DNA of 64,000 bases from Scleroderma bovista (GCA_037178675.1 JAYMGJ010000034.1:27499-91498), one strand, 5' to 3'. Shown: positions 10,901-23,481, counted from the first letter of the stretch. Numbers and translations: made by a program. The notes: generated from the letters alone by a model not told the origin.

Positions 10901-13052
10901 CCTTGTCGGAGAATGCAGCGCCGAGTTTCTTGAGTGTGGTAGAAATATAATGAGTAATATCACGAGTTACTGACTCGGCTTCGATATCGTCGAGGGATCT
11001 TGCCTGGACGTGTGACTGGCCAGCAGTGCCTGTCTAATGTCCATGATAGGCCGAGAAGTCAACACGATCCGGATGTTCGCTGGAAGCTGTGCATCACGAG
11101 CAGCAAGAATACCGAGAATATCCCGCCTTGTGGCCTCCGCACCACTCTCATCTAAAGCATCAATGACGACGACGACATTTCGGGACAAGGGCCCTTCCAA
11201 TTGGGAGAGGGGTTCAAGTATGAACTTCTGCCACTGCTGTGCGATATCTGCCGTATCCCTCAGCGCATAGTGAGTGGCAATCACTTCAGCTAGGGTCTGT
11301 CGGAGGCGGAGGTTGTAATCAGCCAAGTGGCGTGCGATGGTCGTGAACAGCTTCACATGAAGTCCCTCGTGATGTCTAGTACGGCTGAAGCAGAAGCACG
11401 ACCCAAGCATGCCGAGATTCTGTGCCAGTAAAGCAATTGTGTGGGCGATGGCAGATTTCCCCCTTCCAGCTTGACCGTGGAGCCAGAGGATTGGTGGTGT
11501 CGCTGGGTCTGTGTTATTCATCCAGTCAAGGATTTCGTTCAAGATCTCGGTTCTTGTGCCATCGAGACACTTCTTTCCAGTGATCAGTCCAACTTGGCCC
11601 GCGCAAACCAGGGAGTCCAAGCTATGGTCTTCCCGGATCTGTTGGATACCCATGCTAAGGTCTTCCCGGACCTGTTGGACACCCACTTGGACGTCGAGGA
11701 GTGCCTGATCTCGAAGATCCTGCATCAGTTTATCTAACTTTGAGTTGTAGTTCGCGACCTTGGCGTCTGTCTCGTCAAAGACGTTCTTCCCAAGTCTACG
11801 CCCTGTGAAGGAGGTGAATTCCTATGAAAAGGAAGAAAAAAAGAGGCAGCCTACAGAAGCTCTTGGTGTCCGAGTACTGCGAGATGAAAAATGCACATTC
11901 CCGTATTATCTGGGCGATCTGTACCAGTATGTCCTTCATGGCGTTAATCTTCGACGAAGACTTGTTTTCCAGGATAAGTTCGTAGGTGTCTCCGACTCTA
12001 GAGAGGAGAGTAGCAATAGACGCGTCGAGGTTCGCTTGAGCCAGGATCATCTGTTCGGGATCGCATCAACGGCCACGTGTGGTATGATGTATGCACACCT
12101 TGGAGGCTACACTCAACGCACTCAACGCCATCTGAGCGTATGGGTGTACCTATGGATGGCCATCAGACAGGATCAGAGCACATTCAAGCGACGAAACTAA
12201 CGTTAGCAATGGTATTGACGATGGTATTGAAGGTCTTCAGAGGTTGAAGATATGTGGCATTGATGGTATCTACGACGGTCATCGCAGTGTTCGCATGGTC
12301 GATTGCATTGACACCGGTTCCTGCAGCGCCAGAAATGGGATTGATATCCAATAGTTTCTTCTCTGCGTCCTGGAGAACGGTTTTAGTAGGCTTGTCATCG
12401 TCTGGCACCTACGTAGCTGAACCCTTAAGCACTGGAAGTGCATGAGACAATCTATGTACATACCGCGGGAGGAGATTGTCCTTTATCTTTTTGCACTGCA
12501 GCGCCGCCAGGATCAGCTCCAACAGTGGAGGCTTGAGGAGGAATGTCCACGGGGATTTCAGGAACGACTGGAGCAGGCTAGTTATGTATCGTTGCGCACA
12601 AACAGTTCAGATCAGACCAGCACACGCGGATAAGCTGAACCTACTTGATCAGATGAAGCAGACAACCCCTTTCCCTGGAATGGATCGAGAGTAGGACTTG
12701 TTACGAGAGGACCATGGGCAGACTGCACAGGCAGCGCTTCTGTTTGTCCTGGAACAGGGCCATTCGGCTCATCTTGCTGTGGTGCTCCCTGTTCGTCAAA
12801 CCGATAGAGATTGCATTTACGGCACCGACATACCTTGGAAAAAACCTTTCGGAAGGGGTGGCGAAGTCGTTTGAGCGTTGCCTTTCCTTTGGTAGTCAAG
12901 GTTGAGTCCGCATCGGTGGGGGTAGAGGCGCGAGGAAGCTGCTGGGACGAAATCAGATCAAGCCATGCTTGGTATCGTAATAGGTTGTCAAGTTCACATA
13001 CCGCGCCTCCGCCGGACGGTTTCGGTGGACTCTTGCGGTTTTTCTTAGCCAT
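7963..13052 (-). pseudogene. NACHT-WD40 (NWD) NLR-like gene with several frameshifts
   Basis: On the minus strand the gene has a basic, low-complexity N-terminus (MAKKNRKSPPKPSGGG), a helical N-domain (ANLDASIATLL), then a NACHT domain with Walker A GQAGRGKS and Walker B VVVIDALDES. A conserved helical region follows (HASFYDFL, GLRFNIC, YSCRFW, ISESTPHLYLS), then twelve WD40 repeats and a C-terminal tail (NGWIVGSSDQLFL). Five introns of 48-55 nt can be placed: 10072-10121, 11803-11854, 12051-12098, 12150-12201 and 12409-12463. Frame breaks lie near 11002, 10770 and 10486 (an extra A) and in the WD array at 9260 (8-bp deletion) and 8796 (1-bp deletion). NWD proteins act in the cytosol in allorecognition and probably immunity. 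This copy cannot make the full protein. Confidence 0.88.
8330..9840 (-). repeat. Array of twelve 129-bp WD40-coding repeats
   Basis: Twelve units of 43 codons (HTxxVxSVAFSPDGRHIVSG..) run head to tail with very high DNA identity. Variation concentrates at unit residues 3, 4, 6, 22, 24 and 27. One unit is 8 bp short (near 9260) and one is 1 bp short (near 8796); together they remove 9 bp, so the frame is restored after the second. Between them the shifted frame meets a stop at 9001-9003. Confidence 0.92.
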
Positions 13053-13292
13053 TGGTCAGAGAGGGATTATAATTCTGGGACTTTGGTAGGCGGTTAGCTG
13101 GTAGAGGTGGGTGTTTGTGGAAGCGAACGAAATGCCTCGTCGCAAGCACTGCCGCTGGTCCACATGTTGCCCCCCAAGCAGGGGGTTGGCAACTACGTGG
13201 TCTATGGCAATGGATCTCTTTGCCTGTTGCCCTTGCACGTCCGTCGTGCATCTCCATCGGCTACATGTGAGGTTTCTTTATATTCCCTCCAC

Positions 13293-16137
13293 TCCGCCTC
13301 AAAGATCACGGTCATTCTCTTATACCCCCTCGCTGAGGCGCAAACTCGAGGATGAGGGGTTCAGAGCTGAGTGCGCACATCGTCCCTGACCTCCATTGGG
13401 CCTCTTCCCTCGTAGTACGGCGTCTCAGTTTGCGTGCTTTCCACTACGCAGTCCCCCTTTCATTTTGTCTTGATCATCTCTAATGTGATCTGCTTTCTTT
13501 ATCCTTGTCAACCATTCACAATGCTGACGCTTCGCTTCCGTTCTTGACAGGGTTGCACTAGATGTCGTCAACGTTGACTTCCAGATCATCCAAACTCGCC
13601 TTCCCTCCTCAACCCAGCTCATTTCCGTACTCGACTCAACCTCCATGCCAGTAGTTAACGCCCCATTCTGGGGAACAAGCAGGAAGACTCTTCACCCAGC
13701 GCCCATCGTCACCACCCTTGCACGGAGCCGACTTTTCTCAGCATCCTCTTTTAGCGGCAAGCAGGCAGCGCAATAACGGCCACGGTCTTCTCGCCAAGGT
13801 ATTGATTGACAAATGTAGAGAACTCACGTCCATGAAAGCTCACTGCATTCCACAAGTGGACAACATGCACCTCTTGGTCGAACCTTTGGCATGTCCTTCA
13901 TATCCCATTTTGTTTCCGCTGATGCGTGGCCGATTGCTCTGATCCCCCTACATTTTTGGAGAAACCCACCACAGAAACAGGTACACCCCCATCGAATTCA
14001 AGGCTGCAATTGAATTGTAATCAACTGGTGTATGGTTCCATCGCTTCTGGCTGGGCAGCGGAATTCGAAACCTACGTACGGCCCATCCCATCAGACGCCG
14101 AAATGACGCGCTTGTATAGACATCCATTGCAGATCAATCGCAAGTCTGTCGTGGCTGACATCATAAACCAATATCCGTGGTACAATAGTGCTTGCTTGGT
14201 AGATCCTGGCGTGTCTGGCGGACGCGCTTGCCATCTTTTATTACCCCGTAAACCTATACTGTAAGTTCTGTACAGACCACGTATGCTGAAGATGTTAATT
14301 ATCTTCAATACCGCCGCGCCCATTGTGGCGCCTAGCGATGACGACGTGCGAGCATCGACTTCTATACGGCACATCAAGACCCCTGCCCAATCTTCGACGG
14401 GGAAACAGTTAGAGGCGCACCGTTTGGTCACTGTTTTAGTCGGGAATGGTATCCACTGACGTGACACTCCCCTGTCAGTCCTTTAGTTGCTGCCATTTTG
14501 TTCATAAAATATCATTATACATCACTAAGGGTACTACAACGCGTCCCATGCATTGGCACGAATATCTAGGGTGATTACTCGCCAGCTGTAGCCACAGACG
14601 GATGCAGTGGGTATACCCCTTGAATCGGCGATAAAATATACCTGAGAGCTTGTTCACCAACTGTCCAAAGTAAACGTGCCTGCAGACTTGACCGCAAACT
14701 GGGACTTGTCTCCGTCGTCTGCACAGTGCGTGTTTGCGGAGATCAGGCCGTGATCCAGACCTAAGGAGGTGGTCCTGCGAATTCGGTCCTCGGTCGCCCA
14801 GGCGGTGATCGGGTAGTAATAAATCATACTCACCCATGACATGTTACTTCGTCCTCCCATCAGCGCATCCGAGAGCATGACGCCTGTCGCGACCACGAGT
14901 GATAGGGTATCCTTTTTCACACTTGATAAAGTGAACGGATTGCTACTCCTCTTCGCATCAGTGAAAACAACCATAAGTTCGGACGTTCCCTTTTCACGTA
15001 CCTAGGTGCACTGCTGACATGGTCAGCTGTTTCATACGTACGCGACAAACCTTCGTTGCACGGACATCAACTTGAAGGTGCTTACCAGACTTCCCCGGGT
15101 TCTGGCACAACTTTGTGGTGCAAATTCTCACCCGCAAGAGCGAGAAATGGGCCGCATTATTTGCTCTAAGGAAAAGAGGTCTTGATATGTTGAATGCTCC
15201 TCCTGTTGGAATTACGTAGCACAGGATCAGAAAAAGACTATGATCGTGTTTACCTATACCCATACAAGAATGTTTCACTCACCTTTGATTGCAAAAACTG
15301 TTCCCCAAGACCACAGAAATGAGAGTAGCCGGGAGCGGGTCGTAAACTTAATCGTCGCAGATCACGCCTATTTACCGTCGTCGCAGTTCCCAGCACACCA
15401 GGTTAGTACGTTTGAGTGCCCAAAGTTACTTGGCAGCTTTCGATATCTCGCCACTTCGGTGATGGGCTGGAACAAATTCAGTCAATGACTCGAGACGTAT
15501 CTACTGACTTGCCTGGGCGATATGCATCCCTATACCTGTTGTATTCCCAGTATCCACTTGAGAACGCAGTGTGGGTGGGTCTCAGGTATAGCGGCGAGGA
15601 GATACGTGAGTATGCTCGGAAAGACTTGATGTGCAATCACGATGTTCGAACAGATGGGATTGATGCGACTGTCCTGTTGACTGGTAGCGCACGTATTACT
15701 ACAGGAGTATTAGATCCTCGGGCAGGAGCATTCCGATTTTCCAAGATGAGGACTTTGCGTTCGATCTACCAGGGTGTACATACAACCAAGTAAGACTCCA
15801 TTAGTAGCCGTCTTGCAAGGCTAATCAACGCATTGCAATCGTCCGCTGGGTAGATAGGGTGGTGCTCTGTCAGTGCACACAAGTACCTATGCAGCGCGAA
15901 GAACACTCACTCGGCTTTCTGATGGCCTCATTTACAATCACCAAATGCTTGTACCCCCGCAATCCACCCCACCTCGAGCCCCTTTCCTTTCTTCCTCCCC
16001 ACATACTCAAGGAAACGCGCCAACAAGCTCATCGCAGAGATCATGCGTTGCTTTTGATGCTTTGGGTGACGTGGTGATGAGTACTTTGCGTGGCGTATGT
16101 GGACCGTCGAAGTAGGTAGCAAAGGGGTCAGACGCAA
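13293..16137. repeat. Segmental tandem duplication, copy 1
   Basis: The order of matching blocks is the same as in 17627-21123. Examples are GGATGAGGGGTTCAGAGCTG / GGATGAGGGGTTCAGAACTG and CATTCTGGGGAACAAGCAGG / CATTCTGGGGAGCAAGCAGG. Copy 1 keeps more CG dinucleotides than copy 2. Copy 1 lacks the block that in copy 2 carries the C-terminal part of the RPF1-like gene. Apart from the RPF1 fragment at its right end I recognise no gene. A plus-strand frame at 15416-15793 and a minus-strand exon-like block near 14654-14800 (LISANTHC) are partly kept in the other copy. Confidence 0.75.
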
Positions 16138-16165
16138 GGTCAGCGTTCAGTTCTTCGTTGAGCCA
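15928..16165 (-). pseudogene. RPF1: RPF1-like (Brix domain) fragment, copy 1
   Basis: The minus strand reads LNEELNADLAS, then PRKVLITTSPKASKATHDLC, then EYVGRKKGKGLEVGWIAG. This is the central Brix-domain region of ribosome production factor 1, a nucleolar protein needed for 60S ribosomal subunit assembly. A frame change separates DELVGAFP from EYVGRKKGKG. Both ends of the gene are missing. The second, longer fragment lies at 20411-21090. Confidence 0.75.
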
Positions 16166-17626
16166 ATACTTGTCGTTATTGTGGAGGTCGATGTATGCTT
16201 GTGTGATACCGTCCAGTGCTGGCCCGTCTCTTCTCTGCCATCACAGGAGATGGAAAATGGATATAGCGTCGTGAAAAGCCGTGACCCTCCTGACAGTCGC
16301 TTCCTTGCGTCGGACGAGGCGAGTGAGCACTCCATCTGCCTGTCCACAAACGACACAATGTAGTGGTCAACCACACACGCCAAGCTCTACCTTGACATCA
16401 TCGTCGGCGATGTCAAACCCAACATCGAGCAGACGGGAGCCACATACCTGAGTTGGCAAGCAAAGCCGGTGAGCTGAACCAGAGGCTGGAGGATGCAGTA
16501 CCAACGCGAGCGGGGGTGTTCAGGGATTTGATCAAGAGGACGAATGGGAGGACTGTGTGGTATAGAGACTGCAGTTGGTTCTCCTTCTAGAGGAACGACT
16601 CTCTTCGTCTACGAAGAGAGTCTGACTTAGGGAGAGGCGACTTCAGCGTATTTCCTTTCCTGGTCGATTCCGTTCCGTCTTCCGTCGACACGAGGGCGTT
16701 GTCCTCCCTGTTCTCTGTTCCGTCCGCGATCATGCAATCTCCCCGTGCCAGTCAACGCTCAGATCGGTGCATTCCTCCCCCTCCTCTTCCATTGCATGCG
16801 TGTCTTTCATATCGCTGGCTCGAGGGCCCATAGTCACGTCGCGTCCACCCCCGTCACCCCACCGCATCTGCTGAATCTATCAGAAGCACTCACGAGAACC
16901 GGCTTTGTCTCTCTTCTTTTCCAGAACGAGGACACTGCGACAACTGCGAACGAAGCAGCGGGCATGAGGACGGCGGACATCGTGACAGGGAGCGTGAGTA
17001 CGGCCACATCGACGGATATCGTGGAGAGTGGGACAGGGAGAGAGGGCACGAGGCACAGGGAGAGGGAGAGGGAGCTGCACGGCGAGAGAGAAAGAGAGCG
17101 GTACTCGTCGCGACGAGACGATAAGTGCAGAGACTCCTACGGTGGCGGTGGTCCGCGCGTTGAGAAGGAGCACGAGGAACACAGACGGGTCGACGATCAG
17201 CGTCGCGAGTTCGGGCGTGATTCTGAGTGTGGTCACCGTCGAGGGCGTCAGGTCTTGTGTATGTCGGGACTTTTCCGAGTCAAGGTATCCATTGATCCCC
17301 TTTCTTTCGGCGCTGAAGAATAGTAGGTACCCTTGCACCGTTGCAACATGTCGCCCATCTCCACCAGCCCAAGGTTTTATTCACACTGCGCTGATTGCTT
17401 CGTCCCCTCCCATCCATACTTTACATAGACCTCTTCGCAGTAATTCTTCCAGCTCTTCCGGGTAGGCTGTTTGATCGACAGAGCCTTTTTTCGCAGAATC
17501 TGAAGCCAGCCATTCTCCGTGGAAAACGGCATATCCCCCTGGCCCGGATCTGCAAATGTGTATGTGTGCCTGTCTGCTTCCTGAATGCCTGACCTCCCGT
17601 CATTCAGTGATTCCATTTTGCCCCTC
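16166..17626. other. Unassigned stretch with an Arg/Glu-rich coding relic
   Basis: At 16920-17260 the plus strand encodes runs of Arg, Glu, Asp and His (for example GHRDREREYGHIDGYRGEWD, then RERYSSRRDDKCRDSYGGGG) across two frames. It resembles the RE/RD-rich tail of an RNA-processing protein, but no domain is left to name it. Near 16490-16560 another short frame (ELNQRLEDAVPTRAGVFRDL) looks like a helical protein fragment. The rest has no visible gene. Confidence 0.4.
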
Positions 17627-20600
17627 ATAGGTCACGGTCATCCTCTTATGCTGGCACTTAGGCGAGATGGTCAACAAACTCAAGGATGAGGGGTTCAGAA
17701 CTGAGTGCGCCTATTGTTTCTCACCTCCATTGGGCTTCTTCCTTTCCTAATACGATGTCTCACTGTGCGTTCTTTCCATTACACAGTCCTTGTTCATTTT
17801 GTTCATCTTGATTTCTAATATGAGTTGCTTTCTTTATTCATGTCAACGATCCAAATGTTGGTGCTTCACTTCCGTTCTTTACAGGTTTGTATGAGATCTC
17901 GTTGGGGTTTACTCTCAGATTTTCAAACCCCTCCCTGGCCCAATCCCAATCCATACTTGATTTCCATGGTAGTATTTGGCATCCGCATTCTGGGGAGCAA
18001 GCAGGAAGACTCTTTACCCAGCACTCATTGCCACCATCCTTGCATGGGGTCAACTTCTCCTTTTCAGTGGCAAGCAGGCAGCGCATTAATGACCACGGTC
18101 TTTTCGCCAATGGATTGATTGGCCTGTGTAGAAATCACGACGACGACAGTCTGCTGCATCCCACAAGTGGCCAACATGAACCCCTTGATCGAGCCATCGC
18201 AATGTCATGATCTCATTTGTTTCGCTGATGTGTGGCTGACGTCTCTGATCCCCCTCCATTTTTGGAGGAACCCACTACCGAAATGGGTACACTCCACCCC
18301 TCGTTGAATGGAAGGCTATGGCTGGATTGTAATCCTGACTGGGCTACAAGATTCAAAACCTACTAGGCCTCCAGGTCTGGCCCATCCGATCAGATGCCAA
18401 AATAACGCGCTTGTAGAAATAACAGACATACATTACTAGTGAACCACAAGTCTGTCATGACTGACGTCAAGAGCCCTCGCTGGCCACCTTTTTACTACTG
18501 CCATAAACCTATAAAATGTGAGTCCTGTATAGATCACGGAGATGTTAATCATTTCCAGTCCTGCCGCGTCACTATGGCATCCAAGGACGGCGACGTATGA
18601 CATCGACTTCTGTATGGCAGAACAAGACCTTGCCCAGTCTTTGACGCGCGAATAGTTGAAGGTGCACTGTTTGGTCTTTGAGTCGGGAATTGTATCCACT
18701 GATGTGGTGGTCTCCCGTCAGTCCTTGGTTAGCTTTTTGTTTCGCTGCTGCTGTTTTGTTCTTAAAATGCTGTTATACACCACTAGGGATACTACAGTGT
18801 GGTCCGTGCGTTGGCACGGATGTCTAGGGAGATTGCTTGCAGGCTGTGGCGGCCGCACACAGATGCAGATGATATACTCCTAGAATCGGACATAATATAT
18901 ACCAGAGAGCTCGTTCGATGGAGAAAGGCTAATCTGTCCAAGGTCAACGTGCCTACGATCCTTGCCCCAAACTGGAACTCGTCTCCACCATCTCCACAGT
19001 GCGTGTTTGCAGAGATCAGGGTGTGATCCAGATCTAATGAGGTGATTCTGCGAATTCGGTCCTCGGTCACCCAGGCAGGTGATCAGGCAGTAATAAATCA
19101 TATTCGCCAATGACATTTTACTTCTTCCCATCAGCGGATCCGAAAGAAACGGCTGTCGTGACCTCGAGTGATAAGGTATCCTTTTTCACACTTGATAGAG
19201 TGAATGGGCTGTTACTCCTCTTCGCGTCGGCGAAAATGCCCAAGAGTTTGGAGGTTCCCTTTTCATATACCTATGTGCACTGCTGACACAGGCACATACA
19301 TATGTACGCGATAAACCTTAGTTCCATGGACATCAACTTGAACTTATCACACTTCCCTGGGGTCTGGGACAGCCATGTGGTTCACGGTGAAAGCCCTCAC
19401 CCGGAAGGGCTAGAAGAAATGGGCTGCATTGGTTGTTCTAAGGAAGAGGTTCTTGGTATGTTGGCTGCCCCTCTTGGAATTATGTACTGCAAGATCAAGA
19501 TCAGAAAAAGACCATGACTGTGCTTACCTATAGCGATACAAGCGTTCAGCTTTGACTGTTGAGACTGTGCTCCAATACGACAGAAACGCGAGCAGCCCAA
19601 ACAGGTCGTGGACTTAATCATTGCAGATCACACCTATTCACTGTCGTCTCAATTCCTGGTGCATCAAGCTACATCACTTTGGTATGTTTGAGTGCCTAAA
19701 AAAAACATCGGATGTTATATAATCAGCGGCTTTTGATATCTCACCGCTTCATTGATGGGCTGGAACAAATCTGGAAATGGCTTGAGACGTCTACTGGCGA
19801 CTTGCTTGGGCAATATGCATCCCTATACCTAGTATCCACTCAGGAATGCAGTATGGAATTCGGGTATAGCAGTGAGGAGATAGTATGCAAGTATGTGTAC
19901 TGTGAAAGCTCAGAAAGACTTGGTAAGAAATCTTGATGTTCCAACATCTTCAAGCAATCTTGCACTCATATGGGGGTTTCCCGCCCCACTCTTCGATTGT
20001 TCCACCTCTCCAAGAGCGGAGAGCAGTGGAAATCGAGTGCATCCATGAAGAAAAAAACTAAATGAACGAAAGAAGACGCACCCATGCTCGTTTGCAGTCC
20101 CAATATGCCTGGAAGAAGCCCTGGTACTTGCCCCTATCATGCTCGTTTCGATCCATGCACGTCAGAGGCTTTAGCAGCATCTTCGCAAGGGCTGGTTTTC
20201 TCTTGTCAAGCGAGTAGGATAAACCAGAAGGGAAGACCCGATCAGTGTGTTTGCTGTATGTCGTACGGGCCTAGGGAATATGTGAGTCACGAAAGCAGAA
20301 GTGTAGAAATGAGAAGTTTGTATAGTAGTCCTTTGGCTTGGCATTGTCATTTGGAGAAGGGAGATCGGAAGTCGCTCTGACTGCTGAAATAAGTTCCTGA
20401 CATCTTTCATTCAATCTGAACCACGGGTAGCTGCTAGTGGTATGTAAATCCAAAATCTAAGAATTAAAGTCCGTCCTGTTGTTTCCAGTTCGGAAGATTC
20501 GGCGTGTGGCACAAGACGACATACCTTCCAGCGCCACAAATACTTGTTATCTTTCGGAGGACTTATTTTCGCCAAGGGTACTGGTTCCATTGAGACCCGT

Positions 20601-21123
20601 TTGCTCATTTCATCGTCCTCACCTGGATCATCGTCGTGGTCTGCGATATCTTCTGGTTGAGGTACCGACTCTCCAGTAATGTCCGTTGTGATTTTCAATG
20701 CGCCTGGAGATGTGTCAAAATTGCATACTTCCAGCAGCCTGGCCATCACAGTTTGAGCGTAAAGTGTGGACCGATCTCCTCCAGTGCTACCTTTTCGGGT
20801 GATCGAAAAGTGTATCTACCCATGCAGCGTGGAGAACACTCACTTGGCCTTTTCACACGATTACCAGATGTATACCCCCTGCCTGCTGCCCACCCTGCAA
20901 TCTGCCCCACCTCCAACCCCTTTCCGTTCTTCCTCCGCATATACTCAGCGCCAGGACACATGCCTACAAGCTCACCGCAGAGATCATACGTTGCTTTCGA
21001 TGCTTTGGGCGACATGGTGATAAGTACTTTTGGTGGCGTGTGTGGGTTGGATGCAAGGTCAGCATTCAGTTCTTCATTGAACGAGCAGTGCAAGTGTAGC
21101 TGGGGAAGAAGAGAAATGTACAC
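17627..21123. repeat. Segmental tandem duplication, copy 2
   Basis: This block is collinear with 13293-16137 and more decayed, with many CG->TG or CA changes. It contains about 0.8 kb more than copy 1 near its right end, holding the C-terminal part of the RPF1-like gene. The minus-strand segment TEDRIRR..LISANTHC (19070-18930) matches copy 1 (14800-14660), so it may be an exon of an unknown gene. Confidence 0.75.
20411..21090 (-). pseudogene. RPF1: RPF1-like (Brix domain) gene fragment, copy 2
   Basis: The minus strand reads FNEELNADLASNPHTPPKVL, SPKASKATYDLCGELV, GKGLEVGQIAGWAAGRGYTS, then after a probable intron KVALEEIGPHFTLKL, then an acidic stretch (DIADHDDDPGEDDEMS) and a C-terminus with YLWRWK and ELETTGRTLIL. 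This order is that of RPF1, including the acidic linker before the last conserved residues. The N-terminal half is missing, the normal stop after the last motif is lost, and the frame changes between exons without clear splice sites. Confidence 0.8.
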
Positions 21124-21619
21124 AATGCAAGGAGAGAGATTTACTGTGTGGTGTTGAGGTCAAACACTCGACCTGGTTTTGCAGTAAGTCTCTCTCTTTG
21201 CACTGTGCACACTTGTCTTCTTTCCCAGCTACTTCAAATCCTTCTGCAGGTGCATATGGACCACTCATCAGCAATGGTTTCTCCTCAAGGCTGATGCTCC
21301 TGCAAGCTTCTCATCATCAGTGTTGACAGTTGGTTCCAACTTGATCTGCATTGACCACCTGCAGAAATAGCTGTGGTCACATCTCTCTTGCTCTGCTGGT
21401 TCTGTCCAAGTGAGGGTGTGCAGTGCCTCAATGGCAGTAGCATCCATGGGGTGAACATCACCGATTGCTGTGTACTCTGGCACATGTAACTCTGCAGCAC
21501 ATTTATCATTCCAGCAGATTCAACAGTTCGGCACAATTATAATTCTGGCAGAGTGAACTAATCTAGCATCAATCATGCTGTTGTGTAGTGGTGTGTCAGG
21601 ATGCTTCCGGAAACGTGCG
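21124..21619. other. No recognisable gene
   Basis: Short minus-strand frames occur (for example GKEDKCAQCKERDLL near 21220, like the first half of a two-CxxC cluster), but no complete gene can be built. Confidence 0.4.
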
Positions 21620-21905
21620 CAATGATGATAGTGCCGAATTGTTCATTGTGCTGAACTGTTAACTGTGCTGAAATGATGAATGTGCCGAACAGTTGATTGC
21701 ACCGCAGGGCTGACTCTGCCGCAATGTTGAGCCAGAATGGTGATTGTGCCGAACTGTTGATTGTGCTGCAGTGTTGACTCTGCTGCAATGTTGACTGTGC
21801 CGGAGGGTTGATTGTGCTGCAGTGTTGACTCTGCCGCAATGTTGACTGTACTGGAGGGTTGATTGTGCTGCAGTGTTGACTCTGCCACAATGTTGAGCAT
21901 GCTGA
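21620..21905. repeat. Minisatellite, about 50-bp unit made of 25-bp half-units
   Basis: The units alternate TTGATTGTGCTGCAGTG and TTGACTCTGCYGCAATG / TTGACTGTGCCGGAGGG, giving a higher-order unit of about 51 bp. Copies on the left are more diverged (GAACTGTTAACTGTGC). Every unit begins with TTGA and has the TGTGC or TCTGC core. Confidence 0.85.
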
Positions 21906-22035
21906 GCGGCACCACATCCCATCGGCACAACACACGTTCGGATAGTATCTACTACAAACTACTTCCAACAAATTTGGACTACATACCATCAGAATTACAT
22001 TTTAGTACAACAGACAATCATATCAGGAAGCTAAT

Positions 22036-23481
22036 TATTCAATGTTTCACCAGTGCATTGTGGACATTATCTGGCGTCACCCAATCAAGAGGCTGTGGCA
22101 CCCTCAACCAATGGTGAATATTATCCCTCATATAATAGACCAAACAGCACCTCACTCCGTCAACCTTGTTGGCGCCATGCCGAAAGAGCCGGCCAGAAAA
22201 TGCAATGACAGTGCTGGGATTGTACAATACCTGAATCCCAAGACTGGGAATGTGCAGTGCACAATCATCATAATTACCAACACTGACTAGCATGTCATAC
22301 CAATCTGCTCGAGAGTGTGGGTCCCTGTGGAGGGGGGTGCTTCAATTGACAATTAGTGAGATATTGGTGAAGACAGTGGACCAATTTCCAAGTGCCGCCA
22401 GCATTCTGGGATCATGGCTGGTTGCCCAGTCAGTCAAGCGTTGCATGGAAAGGTGGCTGGCATTGTATAGAGATGGATGGATAATGGAAAGAACACCTGC
22501 AAGTATGGCCAATGGAAGACATATATCCTTGCTCCATTGATAGCTGGTAGGACCAGCCAAAGCCTTGGACACCCCTGGAATGTCATTGGGGGTCTAGCAG
22601 AAGATCAAACAAGTGCATCATCAAAAGAAGGAAGGTACTCACAGAATGGCCGAGCATGTGCTGTGCCGGAGAGAATTCCAAGCACCTGAAAATATCCACA
22701 TCATCCTTGAAATACTGGTGTGTTGTATGCCATGATTGGTTAGTAATACTCTCTTCCAGTGGATCTGCAAGTGGATCGATGGATGCCGTGATGTGCTCCT
22801 AGAAACAAAGGCCTCAACAGTGGACAATGAGAGTGGAATGATACCATACTTGGATGCAGGAAGCTAGAGCTCCGGGCAGATACCACAATGCAATTGTGTC
22901 GCCTTCTCCCAGAATAATGGTGGGCTGGGAAAGGGTCCCAGTCAAAGAGGAAGGATGTCTACGGAGGACCCTAATCTCCTGTTGCTCATTTGTGCCGGAT
23001 TGCATTGGTCCGATGCTTTCAGACAACCTAATCAAGTCAATGCCGCACAAAACTTCAGTGGATATCAAGGAAGGGATAATAGAACTATAAAAGAATTGGC
23101 TCACTCTGATTATGGTATGCCTGTGTGATGGTGGATACAATTTGGTTCATGGCTACAGTTGTGTCCACTGGCAGGGACAGAAGTGTTTCCGGGGTGGGGG
23201 AATTTAAGTCTGGGAATGCTTCATTCAGGAAGCGGCGCCGCATATATGATGCCATGATGTCAGACAAAGTATAGTTGGATGGCACAGCATTTGCACCGGC
23301 CATTGGATACAGGACAACTTTTGACAATGTGGGGAGTAAAAATTTTAGTGGGGGATGTGTGGCAACCTGCAGACATTTGTTTGCAAACGGCAATGCAACA
23401 CATTCCATTCTCAGCTAGATCCACTAAACAAGGCTGATCGGCGATTGGCCAGTGCAAAACAACACATGCCCGGTTGCACAA
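22036..23481 (-). pseudogene. 2OG-Fe(II) oxygenase-like gene with stop just before the iron motif
   Basis: Minus-strand exon-like blocks read from 23408 leftward: LKFLLPTLSKVVLYP, then PTIILGEGDTIALWYLPGA, then DICLPLAILAGVLSIIHPSL and WSTVFTNISLIVN. Next comes TPLHRDPHSRADWYDMLVSV (HxD iron motif), LHIPSLGIQVLYNPSTVIAF and FSGRLFRHGANKVDGVR, the distal His and the likely 2-oxoglutarate Arg. This layout matches a double-stranded beta-helix dioxygenase family common in agaricomycetes; relation to the TET/JBP branch is possible but not shown. A TGA at 22342-22344 lies four residues before the HxD motif, where CGA (Arg) is expected. It would end the protein before all catalytic residues. Confidence 0.7.

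Noticed and set aside
15416..15793. Plus-strand ORF of 125 residues in duplication copy 1 as a real gene
   Set aside because: Copy 2 keeps only part of the frame with small gaps, and no domain is recognisable, so coding is not supported.
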